Positions 1 to 8,219 of a DNA stretch of 64,000 nt are shown piece by piece; position 1 is the stretch's first letter; each line of letters opens with the position of its first letter. This DNA is from Pseudaminobacter sp040045035 (GTDB lineage Bacteria; Pseudomonadota; Alphaproteobacteria; Rhizobiales; Rhizobiaceae): NCBI RefSeq assembly GCF_040045035.1, contig NZ_JBDZDS010000004.1, positions 248,001 to 312,000 of the forward strand, given 5' to 3'. A program made the position numbers and the translations under genes. Below the pieces are notes generated by a model. It saw only the letters and a list, made by a program, of their open reading frames with translations, ran no database searches and was not told the DNA's origin.

Positions 1-753
1 AAGGTCCGCGACCCGCAGACCGGAAAGCTCCGGCACCAAAGCCCGGCCGAGGCGCTTGAGGCCGCCAGGGCGCAGGGCTGGGAACCGATGCTGCTAGGCG
101 ACAAGGTTGTGGAAGACCTGTTCCGGCCGCAGCTCCTGCGCACGGCGGTGCGCGGCGAAATCAGCCTGCCATGGGGCCGTTACTTCTCCCACGAGCTGGA
201 GCCGTTCGGCGGCGAGAAGGTTCGGGTCGGTTACGACATCCACGACGGGTCCCGCGTGTGGGTGCGCACCCTGGACAACCGCCTGATCTGCATCGCGCAT
301 CGTGACGCCAACGTTGTTCCGGAGATGCCGGCTTCCAAGGTCGAGCACATGCGCCGCGAGCGTGAGAACCGCCGCATCGCGCTGAAGGAACAGCAGATCG
401 CGCTGATCCGGGCCGAGAATGGTCCCGCCCTTCTGGAAATGTCGGCAGAGATGCCGGTCGAGGCCCTGCGGTTTCAGGCCGAGCTTGAGGCCGAGTTTGC
501 ACTGTCGGATCGGCTTCCGGTTACGCCGGAACCTGCGGCGGTGTCAGAAACGGGCATTCCGCTCGATCCAGATCAGAGGTTCGCGTTCTGGCATGAGGTC
601 GATGCTGCGATTGCAGCGGGACAGCCCGTCACTGGGCACCTGCGCGGCTGGCATCGCGACTACCAGACGCTTTCCGAATTCAGGGCGCGCAACGACCTGA
701 AAGAACTAACGGCGGCATTCGGGAGTGCCTTCCCGATCGCCGCCGCTGGCTAA
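1..753 (+). CDS. Mu-like transposase A subunit, C-terminal part (5' end outside window)
   Basis: The reading frame is open from base 1, so the first 250 codons seen are the tail of a longer protein. The visible part matches the C-terminal region of MuA-type DDE transposases: a small beta-rich segment (VRVGYDIHDGSRVWV) followed by a long basic helical stretch rich in Arg, Lys and Glu. MuA binds the phage ends and carries out transpositional integration and replication. It is followed 27 bp later by an AAA ATPase of MuB type, the expected partner, and the Mu order of all later genes supports the call. The catalytic DDE residues lie outside the window. Confidence 0.88.
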   Translation, partial: KVRDPQTGKLRHQSPAEALEAARAQGWEPMLLGDKVVEDLFRPQLLRTAVRGEISLPWGRYFSHELEPFGGEKVRVGYDIHDGSRVWVRTLDNRLICIAHRDANVVPEMPASKVEHMRRERENRRIALKEQQIALIRAENGPALLEMSAEMPVEALRFQAELEAEFALSDRLPVTPEPAAVSETGIPLDPDQRFAFWHEVDAAIAAGQPVTGHLRGWHRDYQTLSEFRARNDLKELTAAFGSAFPIAAAG

Positions 754-780
754 GTGCATTCCAATTTGAAGGACTAAATC

Positions 781-1527
781 ATGATGCATGACACCTCCGC
801 CGTCAACGCCTTCTCTACAACGGCACCGCTTCGCAACGTCTCGCTTTGCGCCACGGCGCTGGACATCGCCGTCAAGCGCGAACTGCACCTGCCAGGCATG
901 GTCGTGTTCCACGGCCCCAGCGGCTACGGCAAAAGCACCGCCGCCGCCTTCGTCGCCAACCGCCACCGCGCCTATTACGTCGAGGTGAAGGCCAACTGGA
1001 CGCGCCGCTTCTTCGTCAAGGCGATCCTCAAACAGATGGGCATGCCGGACGAGCGCGGCTCGATCCCGGACCTGATCGAGATGATCTGCGAGCAGCTCGC
1101 GCTGTCACAGCGCCCGCTCATCATCGACGAGATGGACAATGTCGTCGCGCGGCGCATGGTCGACATCGTCGAAGACATCTATCGCGGCTCGGCCGCGCCG
1201 ATGATGCTGATCGGCGAGGAGCGGCTCCCGGCCAAGCTGGCGAAGTGGGAGAAGTTCCACGGCCGCGTGCTCGAATGGGTTGGCGCGCAGCCGGTGCAGC
1301 TCGACGACGCCCGCCACCTTCGGCACCTGTACATCCGGAAGGTCGAGATCGCGGACGATCTGCTGGAGCACCTCGTGAAGATCGCGGAAGGCTCGGCCCG
1401 CCGCATTGTCACCAATCTGGATCGCATCGCGCAGGCGGCCATTGGCGAAGGCGTCGCCAAGATGGATCGCGCCCGCTGGGGCGACCGCCCGCTCTACACC
1501 GGCAAGGCTCCGGCTCCGAGGATTTGA
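781..1527 (+). CDS. MuB-like AAA ATPase, target-DNA activator protein
   Basis: This 248-residue AAA ATPase has a clear Walker A motif (GPSGYGKST, residues 45-53) and Walker B motif (LIIDEMD, about 113-119). MuB proteins bind ATP and target DNA, deliver target to the transposase and stimulate strand transfer. The gene directly follows the transposase, as A and B do in Mu. It lacks the N-terminal HTH domain of E. coli MuB, so it resembles the shorter AAA_22-type MuB proteins of alphaproteobacterial Mu-like phages. An ATG start at 781 with GAAGGA upstream is reasonable. Confidence 0.88.
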   Translation: MMHDTSAVNAFSTTAPLRNVSLCATALDIAVKRELHLPGMVVFHGPSGYGKSTAAAFVANRHRAYYVEVKANWTRRFFVKAILKQMGMPDERGSIPDLIEMICEQLALSQRPLIIDEMDNVVARRMVDIVEDIYRGSAAPMMLIGEERLPAKLAKWEKFHGRVLEWVGAQPVQLDDARHLRHLYIRKVEIADDLLEHLVKIAEGSARRIVTNLDRIAQAAIGEGVAKMDRARWGDRPLYTGKAPAPRI

Positions 1528-1529
1528 TC

Positions 1530-2141
1530 ATGGCGCGTCAACCCATCGACCAGGCGCTGCAGAAGCGTCACCCGATCTCCCGCCAAGCCATTTGGCAGGC
1601 GATCCGCAGCAAGCCGGAAGGCTTCTTCTATACCGACCTGGAGCGGGCAACGCGCATCAACCGCGCCACGATCCGCTCCTATGTCGAGGCGCTGCGCGCT
1701 GGCGGTTATGTGGATGCGGAACCGGCGGCGAAGTTTGCGCCCGTGCTCTTTCGTCTCGTTCGCGATGTCGGGCACGAAGCCCCGCGTCTGCGGCCCGACG
1801 GCGCGCCCGTCACGCAAGGGGCCAGCCGCGAGCAGATGTGGCGGACGATGAAGATCGCCCTGCAGTTCACCGCTGCCGATCTCGCCGTCCAGGCATCGGT
1901 GCCCGGCAGTGTCGTGTCCGACGTGGACGCAAAGGACTACTGCAAGCGCCTCGCGGCCGCCGGTTATCTCGCCGTCATCTCAAAGGGGCGCGCGGCTGGC
2001 CGGAACGGCACGGTTCCGAGCGTCTACCGCTTTGTCAGAAGCCGTGACACGGGGCCGCTGCCGCCCATGGTGCAACGCCTCAAATCGGTTTTCGACCCGA
2101 ACCTGAACCAGGTGGTTTGGCAAGAGGAGCCGCGCGCATGA
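1530..2141 (+). CDS. Winged-helix-like early phage protein
   Basis: A 203-residue protein begins at the ATG two bases after the ATPase stop; a longer same-frame extension into the ATPase gene is a shadow. Residues about 15-60 (ISRQAIWQAI, then TRINRATIRSYVEAL) look like a helix-turn-helix or winged-helix DNA-binding fold, and the middle part (MWRTMKIALQFTAADLA) repeats that pattern. It sits in the early region of the prophage, so a regulatory or replication accessory role is likely but is inference. I do not recognise a named Mu homologue. Confidence 0.75.
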   Translation: MARQPIDQALQKRHPISRQAIWQAIRSKPEGFFYTDLERATRINRATIRSYVEALRAGGYVDAEPAAKFAPVLFRLVRDVGHEAPRLRPDGAPVTQGASREQMWRTMKIALQFTAADLAVQASVPGSVVSDVDAKDYCKRLAAAGYLAVISKGRAAGRNGTVPSVYRFVRSRDTGPLPPMVQRLKSVFDPNLNQVVWQEEPRA

Positions 2142-2515
2142 CGGCCGGAACCACAACCGCCCTTGAACGTGCGCGCTCGGGCTGGGGCGATGATCTGCCC
2201 GACTGGATCGAAGCGCTCGCCATCGCCTGCGACAGCACCAGTCAGGCGAAGGCCGCAAAGGCGATGGGCTACACGCCGGCAGTCGTCTCGACGCTGCTGC
2301 GCCGCACCTACGCGGCGGACCTGTCGCGGGTCGAAAAGGCCGCGCGCGGTGCCTTCATGGCCGCAACCGTGGAATGTCCTGTTCTCGGGATCATCTCCGC
2401 AGGCCAGTGCGTCCACGAGCAGCGCGCGCCCTTCGACAGCACCAGTCATCAACGCGTCGTCCTCTTCCGCATGTGCCGCTCCGGCAGGTGCCCGCATTCC
2501 AGCCATGGAGAGTGA
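2138..2515 (+). CDS. Small HTH-type phage regulator with C-terminal cysteines
   Basis: A 125-residue protein starts at an ATGA overlap with the previous gene, which fits translational coupling; this start is preferred to the in-frame GTG 21 bases upstream. Residues about 30-55 (TSQAKAAKAMGYTPAVVSTLLRR) form a helix-turn-helix. The C-terminal part has conserved-looking Cys residues (CPVLGII, QCVHEQ, FRMCRSGRCPHS), a layout found in small regulators encoded in this position of rhizobial Mu-like prophages. A transcription-factor role is inferred from the HTH. Confidence 0.75.
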   Translation: MTAGTTTALERARSGWGDDLPDWIEALAIACDSTSQAKAAKAMGYTPAVVSTLLRRTYAADLSRVEKAARGAFMAATVECPVLGIISAGQCVHEQRAPFDSTSHQRVVLFRMCRSGRCPHSSHGE

Positions 2516-2516
2516 A

Positions 2517-2840
2517 ATGGCAGAACAAGTCAAAATTCTCGAAGTGTCCGACGGGCTGAAGATGCTGCGCGCCTCCTTCGACTTCTATGTCGACGGTAGG
2601 GCCACCCCTACGCTTGCCGAATTCCAAGTCATGCAGGAGGCTTGCGACAGCATGTATCGCATCGCGCGCATGCTGGAAAACGAGTTGAGCGTGTACCGCT
2701 GGAACGAACACGCCCGCCGCGATCGTGATGTGGAAATGGCCCGCATACTCGACGAAGCGACCCGGCCCGGCAGCAACGTCAAGCTTTTTCCGGTCTTCCA
2801 TCGACCGATCCTGTCTGACGGCCCGACAGGTGCCGCATGA
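2517..2840 (+). CDS. Hypothetical early phage protein
   Basis: A 107-residue protein begins one base after the preceding stop, with GGAGAGTG just upstream of the ATG. It is mostly helical (residues 35-80, including MYRIARMLENELSVYRWNEHARRDRD). I do not recognise a family. It belongs to the tightly packed early operon of the Mu-like prophage and overlaps the next gene by 4 bp (ATGA), so it is very probably translated. Confidence 0.7.
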   Translation: MAEQVKILEVSDGLKMLRASFDFYVDGRATPTLAEFQVMQEACDSMYRIARMLENELSVYRWNEHARRDRDVEMARILDEATRPGSNVKLFPVFHRPILSDGPTGAA

Positions 2841-3139
2841 GCAAGCTCCTCGAACTGGCCACACAGGTCGACGTGCTCGACGTTGCCGGCCGCGTCATCG
2901 CCAACCCGCAGCGGCAGGCCGTGGCCGCCAGCGCCGCAGAGATCGTGGCGCTGGCGCACTCCACCGAGCGCTTCTGGGCGGTGTGCCTAGAAGCCGATCT
3001 GCTGGTGCGCGCCCTGCAGCTGCCGATCATCGGCAATGACGACCAGGACCATGCGCGAGATGTCGCGATCCAAACCCAGGCGGACGAAGTCGCCCGCCTC
3101 ATGGCCGCGATCCGCGGCGAAACCCAGCCACAGGAGTAG
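2837..3139 (+). CDS. Hypothetical early phage protein
   Basis: This 100-residue, mainly helical protein (MSKLLELATQVDVLDVAGRV) starts at an ATGA overlap with the preceding gene. No catalytic motif is visible. Its place between the HTH gene and DUF3164 suggests an accessory role in early replication or regulation, but no function can be read from the sequence. Confidence 0.68.
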   Translation: MSKLLELATQVDVLDVAGRVIANPQRQAVAASAAEIVALAHSTERFWAVCLEADLLVRALQLPIIGNDDQDHARDVAIQTQADEVARLMAAIRGETQPQE

Positions 3140-3143
3140 AACC

Positions 3144-3794
3144 ATGGACGCAGTTATTCTCGAGGACCGCCCAACCGGCGAGCTGGTCGTCAACGGCAAA
3201 GCTTACATGCCCGACGCCAAGGGAAACCTAGTACCGAAGGAAGCCGTTCGCGTCGAAAACTTGCTTGAGGACGAGACCGTCCGCAAGGTGATCGGCTACG
3301 CCCGCGATCTGTCGGCACAGATTGGCCGCTTCAAGCAGCATACCTTCGACGATCTCAGCGCCTTCGAGGCCGTTCTCGCCCAGGAGTACGGCGCCACCAA
3401 GGGCGGCGCGAAGGGCAACAAGACCTTCATGTCCTTCGATGGCCTGATGAAGGTCCAGGTGCAGGTTTCGGACACCATCGACTTCGGCCCGCAGCTCCAG
3501 ATCGCCAAGGCCCTGATCGACGAATGCCTGGTGGAATGGTCGGCCGACAGCCGCACCGAAATCCGTTCGATCATCACCCGCGCCTTCAATGTCGACAAGG
3601 AAGGCCAGATCAACCGATCGGAGATCTTCATGCTGCTTCGCCTTGACATCGAGGACGAGCGCTGGAGGCGCGCCATGGACGCGATCCGCGCGGCCATGCG
3701 CGTCGTGGGCTCCAAGCTCTACGTGCGCTGCTACGAGCGCGACCGGGTGGACGCCGACTTCCGCGCCATCACCATCGATCTGGCCAAGGCATAG
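3144..3794 (+). CDS. DUF3164 family phage protein
   Basis: A 216-residue protein begins at the ATG preceded by CAGGAG. The sequence pattern (YMPDAKGNLVPKEAV near the N-terminus, then QEYGATKGGAKGNKTFMSFDG and a C-terminal region ending in YERDRVDADFRAITIDLAKA) is that of DUF3164, a family common in the early region of Mu-like phages. The family has no established biochemical function known to me. Genes on both sides are tightly spaced and co-directional. Confidence 0.8.
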   Translation: MDAVILEDRPTGELVVNGKAYMPDAKGNLVPKEAVRVENLLEDETVRKVIGYARDLSAQIGRFKQHTFDDLSAFEAVLAQEYGATKGGAKGNKTFMSFDGLMKVQVQVSDTIDFGPQLQIAKALIDECLVEWSADSRTEIRSIITRAFNVDKEGQINRSEIFMLLRLDIEDERWRRAMDAIRAAMRVVGSKLYVRCYERDRVDADFRAITIDLAKA

Positions 3795-3803
3795 GAGATC
3801 ACT

Positions 3804-4058
3804 GTGAAGGCACTCGACATCGCAAGACTGCGCCGTCTGGTCGACACCATCTCCAACCTTTTGGCCGACGAAAGCCAGACCGCGCGCGGCGTCATCGGCC
3901 ACCTCGTTGAGGTCGAGGGCGCAGGCCTGACCGAGGGTGCGGAATACCGCCTACGCCTCGCCGGCGTCACCACCACTTGCACCGCCGGCCACCATGGTCT
4001 GCTGCGCAACTGGCAGAACGCCGCGCGTCGTCAGATCGAGCGGAGGGTCGGCGAATGA
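3804..4058 (+). CDS. Hypothetical early phage protein, GTG start
   Basis: An 84-residue protein starts at GTG 3804 with AGGAGATC upstream; no in-frame ATG fits as well. It has no recognised domain. The 4-bp overlap with the next gene (ATGA) supports translation as part of the early operon. Confidence 0.62.
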   Translation: MKALDIARLRRLVDTISNLLADESQTARGVIGHLVEVEGAGLTEGAEYRLRLAGVTTTCTAGHHGLLRNWQNAARRQIERRVGE

Positions 4059-4339
4059 CCATCATCTATCTCGATGCCGAGGTAGCGATCCGCAATTACA
4101 CCGCAACGGTGAAGGGATCGCGCTCTATCGTGCGTGTCGAGTTCGAAGTGACCGAGCCCGGCGCTTTAGGTTTCTTTTTGGCAGACATCGGTCGCGCAAA
4201 GATGGAGATCGAGGCCGCACGGAAATCCGCAGCGTCGCAAAAGAAGGCGACGCGCAAGGAAAAAACCCGCTCGATCGGCCACACGGAACTGCTGGCGCTG
4301 CCGTACTTCGGAGGCAATGAGCCGGAAGGTGTCGCATGA
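4055..4339 (+). CDS. Hypothetical early phage protein
   Basis: A 94-residue protein starts at the ATGA overlap with the preceding gene. It begins with a predicted beta-rich half (MTIIYLDAEVAIRNY) and ends with a Lys/Ala/Arg-rich helical segment (AARKSAASQKKATRKEKTRS), which could contact nucleic acid. I do not recognise a family. It overlaps the gemA-like gene by 4 bp. Confidence 0.62.
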   Translation: MTIIYLDAEVAIRNYTATVKGSRSIVRVEFEVTEPGALGFFLADIGRAKMEIEAARKSAASQKKATRKEKTRSIGHTELLALPYFGGNEPEGVA

Positions 4340-4791
4340 AGCCGCGCCTCGCATCTCATAGCCCAGCCGTCGAAGCCGAGCGTGCCAAGTCCGAGCTGCG
4401 CAAGATACGCCTGGGATGCACCAAGCTCGGCCTCTCCGACGACGATCGCCGCGACCTCATGCAACGGCTCGCCAACGTCCGTTCAAGCACCCAGTTAACG
4501 GCCGTTGGGCGGCGCAAGATGCTCGACTATCTGGCGCGGCAGGGCGCGTTCAAGGGCACGCCGCGCTCCTCCTACCCGGAAGGTCACCCGCGCATGGCAC
4601 GGGCGCTCTGGATGAAGCTTGCCCACGATGGCGTGATCAGGAACGGGTCCGATCGGGCGCTGGACGCCTTCGTCCAGAAACAGACCGGCCGCCGCGTGTC
4701 CTCGGCGCGCTTCCTGACCGATCCGGCGATCGGCTCAAGGATCGTCGAGGCGCTGAAGTCGATGGCGGCGCGCGGAGGCGGTGATGGCTGA
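4336..4791 (+). CDS. GemA-like regulatory protein (DUF1018)
   Basis: This 151-residue protein has the hallmarks of the Mu gp16/GemA family: a basic N-terminal helical region, the conserved block YPEGHPRMARALWMKLAHDG (about residues 75-95) and a C-terminal helical stretch. In Mu, GemA influences host gene expression and is encoded just before mor, exactly as here. It overlaps both neighbours' ends, consistent with an operon. Confidence 0.83.
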   Translation: MKPRLASHSPAVEAERAKSELRKIRLGCTKLGLSDDDRRDLMQRLANVRSSTQLTAVGRRKMLDYLARQGAFKGTPRSSYPEGHPRMARALWMKLAHDGVIRNGSDRALDAFVQKQTGRRVSSARFLTDPAIGSRIVEALKSMAARGGGDG

Positions 4792-5176
4792 CGGCATCGA
4801 CACCTCTGGCTGGCCCGAAAGCCTGCTCGACCTCGTCGAGATAATCGGCGTTGGCCCGGCCCTTCGCTTCGTCGACGCCTATGCAGGCCGCGATTATGTG
4901 TATATTCCGGAGAAGCTGACCGAGGGTCACCATCTCATCCAGGCGGTCGGCGAGACGGCCGCGCTTCAGCTTGTCGACGCGGCCGGTCGCGACCGCTTCC
5001 CGGTCCCGACAATGGCCGTGCGGCGCAACCTTGCCCGCAAGCAGCTCATTCGCGAGGCGGAGGGCTCGACCAGCGAAGTCGCCCGCCGTCTCGGCGTCTC
5101 GCCGCGCTGGGTGCGCGAGGTTCGCAACGAGCCGCGCGGCGACGATCGCCAGATGGACCTTTTCGAGCGCGACTAA
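4784..5176 (+). CDS. Mor-type middle/late transcription activator
   Basis: This 130-residue protein is of the Mor/C family, which activates phage middle and late promoters with the host sigma-70 RNA polymerase. The N-terminal dimerisation region (WPESLLDLVEIIGVGPALRFVDAYAGRDYVYIP) and the C-terminal HTH (STSEVARRLGVSPRWVREVRNE) are both visible. The ATG at 4784 is chosen over the adjacent GTG at 4781. Only one Mor/C-type gene is visible in this window, so it may serve both the middle and late activator roles. A candidate binding element lies just downstream at 5186-5217. Confidence 0.85.
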   Translation: MADGIDTSGWPESLLDLVEIIGVGPALRFVDAYAGRDYVYIPEKLTEGHHLIQAVGETAALQLVDAAGRDRFPVPTMAVRRNLARKQLIREAEGSTSEVARRLGVSPRWVREVRNEPRGDDRQMDLFERD

Positions 5177-5185
5177 GTCCTTCGT

Positions 5186-5217
5186 TTCCGCCTGCGTGGC
5201 GGAAGCAATGCCGGTTA
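5186..5217 (+). promoter_or_regulatory. Hairpin/activator-site candidate upstream of lysis genes
   Basis: A perfect 7-bp inverted repeat (TTCCGCC, 5-base spacer, GGCGGAA) is followed by GCAATGCCGGTTA. An element with the same layout (TTCCGC, 4-base spacer, GCGGAA, then GCGCTTCCGGTTA) precedes the capsid-gene block at 12391-12419. The shared string GCGGAAGC..T.CCGGTTA at the two main transcription-unit boundaries suggests binding sites for the Mor-like activator. A weak intrinsic terminator for the early operon is the alternative, but there is no T-run. Confidence 0.5.
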
Positions 5218-5296
5218 CGCCATTCTAAGATGTCCGGCCAGATGGGTCCATGACCTGTCTATTTTGCACAAACCATATCACCGTGAAGGTGCTGCC

Positions 5297-6058
5297 ATGA
5301 CCGCGCTTCTCCAGCGCGGCAGCAAGGGCAATGCCGTCCGCTCCCTTCAATCATCGCTCAATGAGATCGGCATCCCGTCGCCGCGCCTTATGGTCGATGG
5401 CGATTTCGGGCCGGCCACGGAGCGCGCCGTTCGCGCCTTCCAGAAGGATTTCGGCCTCGTAGTCGACGGCATTGCCGGGCCGCAGACGTGCACCGCGCTC
5501 ACCCGCGCGACCGAGCCGGTCAAGCCCGGCCGCACCGAACCCGACAAAAGCGCGATGACGCAGCCTGCGCCGATAGCCCAGGCGCATATCTCCCAGGCCG
5601 CTCCGCCTCCCAATGCCGCCAGCTTGCGCTGGCTCGATACCGCGCGACAGATCAGCGAAATCTTCATTCACTGCGCGGCCACGCCCGAAGGGAAAGACTT
5701 CACCGTTGCCGACATCCGCGCCTGGCACAAGCAGCGCGGCTTTTCGGACATCGGCTATCACTATGTCGTCTACCGCGACGGCAGCGTCATGGAAGGGCGG
5801 CCAATCGGGCAGATTGGCGCGCATGTCGAAGGTCACAACACCGGCACCATCGGCGTTTCCTACATCGGCGGCGTCACGGCCGATGGCAAGGCCGCCAAAG
5901 ACACGCGCACTCTCGCCCAGCGCTCTTCGTTGTTGTGGCTGACCCAGCAGCTGGTTGCCAAGCATCACGTCAAGCGCGTGCGCGGCCACAATGAGGTGGC
6001 CGCCAAAGCCTGCCCCTCCTTCGACGTGCGGAATGATCCGCTCGGCGCTCTCGCCTGA
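5297..6058 (+). CDS. Endolysin: peptidoglycan-binding domain plus N-acetylmuramoyl-L-alanine amidase
   Basis: The 253-residue protein has an N-terminal PG_binding_1 domain (residues about 3-60, GSKGNAVRSLQSSLN through DGDFGPATERAVRAFQ). A Pro/Ala linker leads to a T7-lysozyme/PGRP-like amidase domain from about residue 118. Zn ligands are visible as His in FIHCAA, and as His and Cys in RGHNEVAAKACPSFDV. It cleaves the amide bond between muramic acid and the stem peptide during host lysis. No signal peptide is seen, so it needs the adjacent holin-like protein. The start at 5297 is preferred over 5264 because of the GAAGGTG upstream and because it begins right at the domain. Confidence 0.88.
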   Translation: MTALLQRGSKGNAVRSLQSSLNEIGIPSPRLMVDGDFGPATERAVRAFQKDFGLVVDGIAGPQTCTALTRATEPVKPGRTEPDKSAMTQPAPIAQAHISQAAPPPNAASLRWLDTARQISEIFIHCAATPEGKDFTVADIRAWHKQRGFSDIGYHYVVYRDGSVMEGRPIGQIGAHVEGHNTGTIGVSYIGGVTADGKAAKDTRTLAQRSSLLWLTQQLVAKHHVKRVRGHNEVAAKACPSFDVRNDPLGALA

Positions 6059-6081
6059 AAACAGCCCTTACAGGAGTCATC

Positions 6082-6531
6082 ATGCGTGCTTTACAGATAC
6101 TGGCCTTTGCGGTCGCCATTCTCATAATCGCATGGATTGTTGCTGGACCCGCCTTTGCAGCGGACGGCGCATTGCCGGCAACATCCCTGCTTGAGCCGAT
6201 CCGTGCCTATCTGGTCGAGATCGGCGGCGTTCTCATCGTTGCCTTCGTCGGCTGGCTGTCGAGCTGGTTGCGGGCGACCTTCAAGCTTGAACTGGATGCG
6301 CGTCATCGTGATGCGCTGCACTCGGCGCTGACCAATGGCGCGGCGCTTGTTCTGAAGAAGCTCGACACGGCGGCGGCCGGCAAGTCGATCCCGATCGGCA
6401 ACGCCATCGTCGGGACGGGTATCGAATATGTGCTGACCTATTCGCCCGACGCCGTCGCCTATTTCGGCCTCACGCCGGAGCGCGTCGGTGAGCTTCTCCG
6501 CGCCCGGCTGATCCCGGCCGGGCAGGTCTGA
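6082..6531 (+). CDS. Putative holin / phage membrane protein
   Basis: This 149-residue protein has an N-terminal hydrophobic segment that could be a signal anchor (residues 3-27, ending AGPAFAAD), a second hydrophobic helix at about 43-62 (YLVEIGGVLIVAFVGWLSSWL), and a soluble helical C-terminus. It lies between the endolysin and the spanin genes, where holins are found, and the layout resembles LLH-type holins. GTTACAGGAG-like spacing before the ATG supports the start. Holin activity is inferred from context and topology. Confidence 0.62.
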   Translation: MRALQILAFAVAILIIAWIVAGPAFAADGALPATSLLEPIRAYLVEIGGVLIVAFVGWLSSWLRATFKLELDARHRDALHSALTNGAALVLKKLDTAAAGKSIPIGNAIVGTGIEYVLTYSPDAVAYFGLTPERVGELLRARLIPAGQV

Positions 6532-6535
6532 TCCG

Positions 6536-6787
6536 ATGGACTTCACGTTGATCTTGATCGTCGGTCTCGTCGTCGCCGTGCTTGCCGCCCTGGTCTGGGC
6601 GCACCGGGCAGGCGCGGCGAAGTCCGAGGCCGAAGCCGCCCGCAACATGGCGTCGGCGCAAGCGGCTGCTGCGGTCGAGCGCCTGAAGATGCAGGCGGAG
6701 GCCGCTCGCATCGAGCGCGAAGTCAGTGACCTCACCGAGGCGGAACTTGAGGCGGAGTTGAGCGCATGGTCAAGATCGCGGCGCTGA
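6536..6787 (+). CDS. Rz-like inner-membrane spanin (i-spanin)
   Basis: An 83-residue protein has an N-terminal transmembrane helix (residues 4-23, LILIVGLVVAVLAALVWA) followed by an Ala/Glu-rich coiled coil. This is the topology of i-spanins, which span the periplasm and complex with the outer-membrane lipoprotein partner to fuse the membranes at the end of lysis. The next gene begins inside its 3' end in another frame and encodes that lipoprotein, the typical embedded Rz/Rz1 arrangement. Confidence 0.75.
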   Translation: MDFTLILIVGLVVAVLAALVWAHRAGAAKSEAEAARNMASAQAAAAVERLKMQAEAARIEREVSDLTEAELEAELSAWSRSRR

Positions 6788-6978
6788 GCCTCGCCATTGT
6801 CGTCGCCGGATGCACTACCGCGCCGGAGCCGGTCGCGGACCCCCGAGCCGTGTGGTGCGAGCACAACCAACCGCGCCGCCCTTCATCAATCGAAATTGCC
6901 GCCATGCCGCTGCCGGAAAAGCTTTCGGCCGTCGAGCACAACCGTAAGGGCGCACTGTGGTGCGGCTGGAGACCTTGA
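6766..6978 (+). CDS. Rz1-like outer-membrane lipoprotein spanin (o-spanin)
   Basis: A 70-residue lipoprotein has a short signal peptide and a lipobox (IVVAGC, Cys16). The mature part is Pro-rich with two further Cys residues. It starts 22 bp inside the end of the i-spanin gene, so the two are overlapping in different frames. O-spanins are lipid-anchored in the outer membrane and join the i-spanin C-terminus to disrupt the envelope. The 3' end overlaps the next start (TGATG). Confidence 0.75.
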   Translation: MVKIAALSLAIVVAGCTTAPEPVADPRAVWCEHNQPRRPSSIEIAAMPLPEKLSAVEHNRKGALWCGWRP

Positions 6979-7358
6979 TGGACGAAGTCCTGCGTTATTG
7001 GCCCATTCTGGTCTTTGCGATGAATCTGCTGATTGGCTGGGTTCTGTGGTCGATGACGGCAAAGTTCGCCACGAAAAACGACATCGCCGAACTTCAGAAA
7101 AAGGTCAGAGACGACGTGCAGGCGGTGTCCGGTTCTCTTGGGGCAGTGAGCGGGCGGGTCGCTGTCATCGAAAGTGAGCTGGAGCATATCCCGAATTCCA
7201 CCCAGCTTCATGAAACCAATATCCGCCTGGAACGCGTGATCGGGCAGTTGGAGGCGGCGAAGTCCGATTATGGCCACATCCTCAACCGGCAGGCCCGGCT
7301 TGAAGATGGGTTGATCCGCCACGATCAGATTTTGAGTGATGCGGCGCGAGGTAGATGA
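6978..7358 (+). CDS. DUF2730 family phage protein (Mu gp25-like)
   Basis: This 126-residue protein has one N-terminal membrane helix (about residues 8-25, WPILVFAMNLLIGWVLW). It is followed by a KFATKNDIAEL segment and a long coiled coil (LQKKVRDDVQAV through DGLIRHDQIL). The pattern fits DUF2730, the Mu gp25 position. The ATG at 6978 overlaps the o-spanin stop and has GGAGACC upstream, so it is preferred over the GTG at 6957. The function is unknown. Confidence 0.75.
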   Translation: MDEVLRYWPILVFAMNLLIGWVLWSMTAKFATKNDIAELQKKVRDDVQAVSGSLGAVSGRVAVIESELEHIPNSTQLHETNIRLERVIGQLEAAKSDYGHILNRQARLEDGLIRHDQILSDAARGR

Positions 7359-7714
7359 TGAGTGATCTTGAACGATATGGCGATGCCTGGACGCGGCACC
7401 TGCGGCTGGCCATCCTGCGCGCGCTTCTCGACCTGAAGGGCAAGACCGGTCATGAAAGCCTGCTCACCGACATGGTCGGCGCGGTCCACATCATGGCCGA
7501 TCGCGAGCAGGTCCGCGCCGAGGTGATCTGGCTTCACAAGGAAGAGATGGTGCTTGCCGACGTGAAGCATGGTGCTTTGTGTGCCACGCTGACCGAGCGC
7601 GGCATCAACATCGCCGAGGGGCGCAGCGATCATCCCGGCGTCAAGCGTCCGAACGTGACGGCCGGCATCGGTCGCACGCTCCTCGAAATCTCGCTCGACA
7701 GCCTGAAGCGGTAG
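7355..7714 (+). CDS. Mu gp26-like / VpaChn25-family phage protein
   Basis: A 119-residue, helix-rich protein (RHLRLAILRALLDLKGKTGHESLL) with winged-helix character (REQVRAEVIWLHKEEMVLADVKHG) ends in a sequence typical of the family found between gp25 and gp27 in Mu-like phages. It may bind DNA, but its role is not established. It overlaps the previous gene by 4 bp; a second ATG three bases on is equally possible. Confidence 0.75.
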   Translation: MMSDLERYGDAWTRHLRLAILRALLDLKGKTGHESLLTDMVGAVHIMADREQVRAEVIWLHKEEMVLADVKHGALCATLTERGINIAEGRSDHPGVKRPNVTAGIGRTLLEISLDSLKR

Positions 7715-7718
7715 AGCC

Positions 7719-8219
7719 ATGGCGCATCCGCCCGAACTGCGTGCCAAGCTTCGCGCCGCCTATGTCCATGAGCGGCTGAACATGGAACTCGCGGCTGAAA
7801 GGGTCGGCGTCTCTTATGCGACCGCGCGGCGCTGGAAGAGCGACGCGGAGAACGAGGGCGACGATTGGGAAAAGGCGCGCTCCGTCGCGCGCATCTCGGC
7901 CGATGGCATGCAGACCGTCGCCCAGATGCTCGCTTCCGATTTTGTCCCTGTCCACCAGGCCGTCATGGAGGAAATCCGTTCCGCGGCCGGCGTCGATCCG
8001 CTGAAGAAGGCCGAGGCCCTTGCCAAGCTCGCCGACGCTGTCACCAAGACGGCCGCCGCGATCGGCCGCTTCTCGCCGGAGATGTCGCGCCTGGCCGCCG
8101 CCAATGATTGCATGAAGGCCTTCGGCGAATTCGTGATGTCCGACCATCCGCACCTTGCCGAAGGGCTGCTGGAGGCGATGGAGGCGTTCATTCCGGTCCT
8201 GACCAAAGAGTTTGCGTGA
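7719..8219 (+). CDS. DUF1804 family protein, probable small terminase-like subunit (Mu gp27)
   Basis: This 166-residue protein starts with a helix-turn-helix (residues about 8-42, YVHERLNMELAAERVGVSYATARRWK) and continues as helices, as in DUF1804. The family sits directly before the large terminase in Mu-like phages and is thought to act in DNA recognition for packaging, as small terminases do. The stop overlaps the terminase start (TGATGG). Confidence 0.78.
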   Translation: MAHPPELRAKLRAAYVHERLNMELAAERVGVSYATARRWKSDAENEGDDWEKARSVARISADGMQTVAQMLASDFVPVHQAVMEEIRSAAGVDPLKKAEALAKLADAVTKTAAAIGRFSPEMSRLAAANDCMKAFGEFVMSDHPHLAEGLLEAMEAFIPVLTKEFA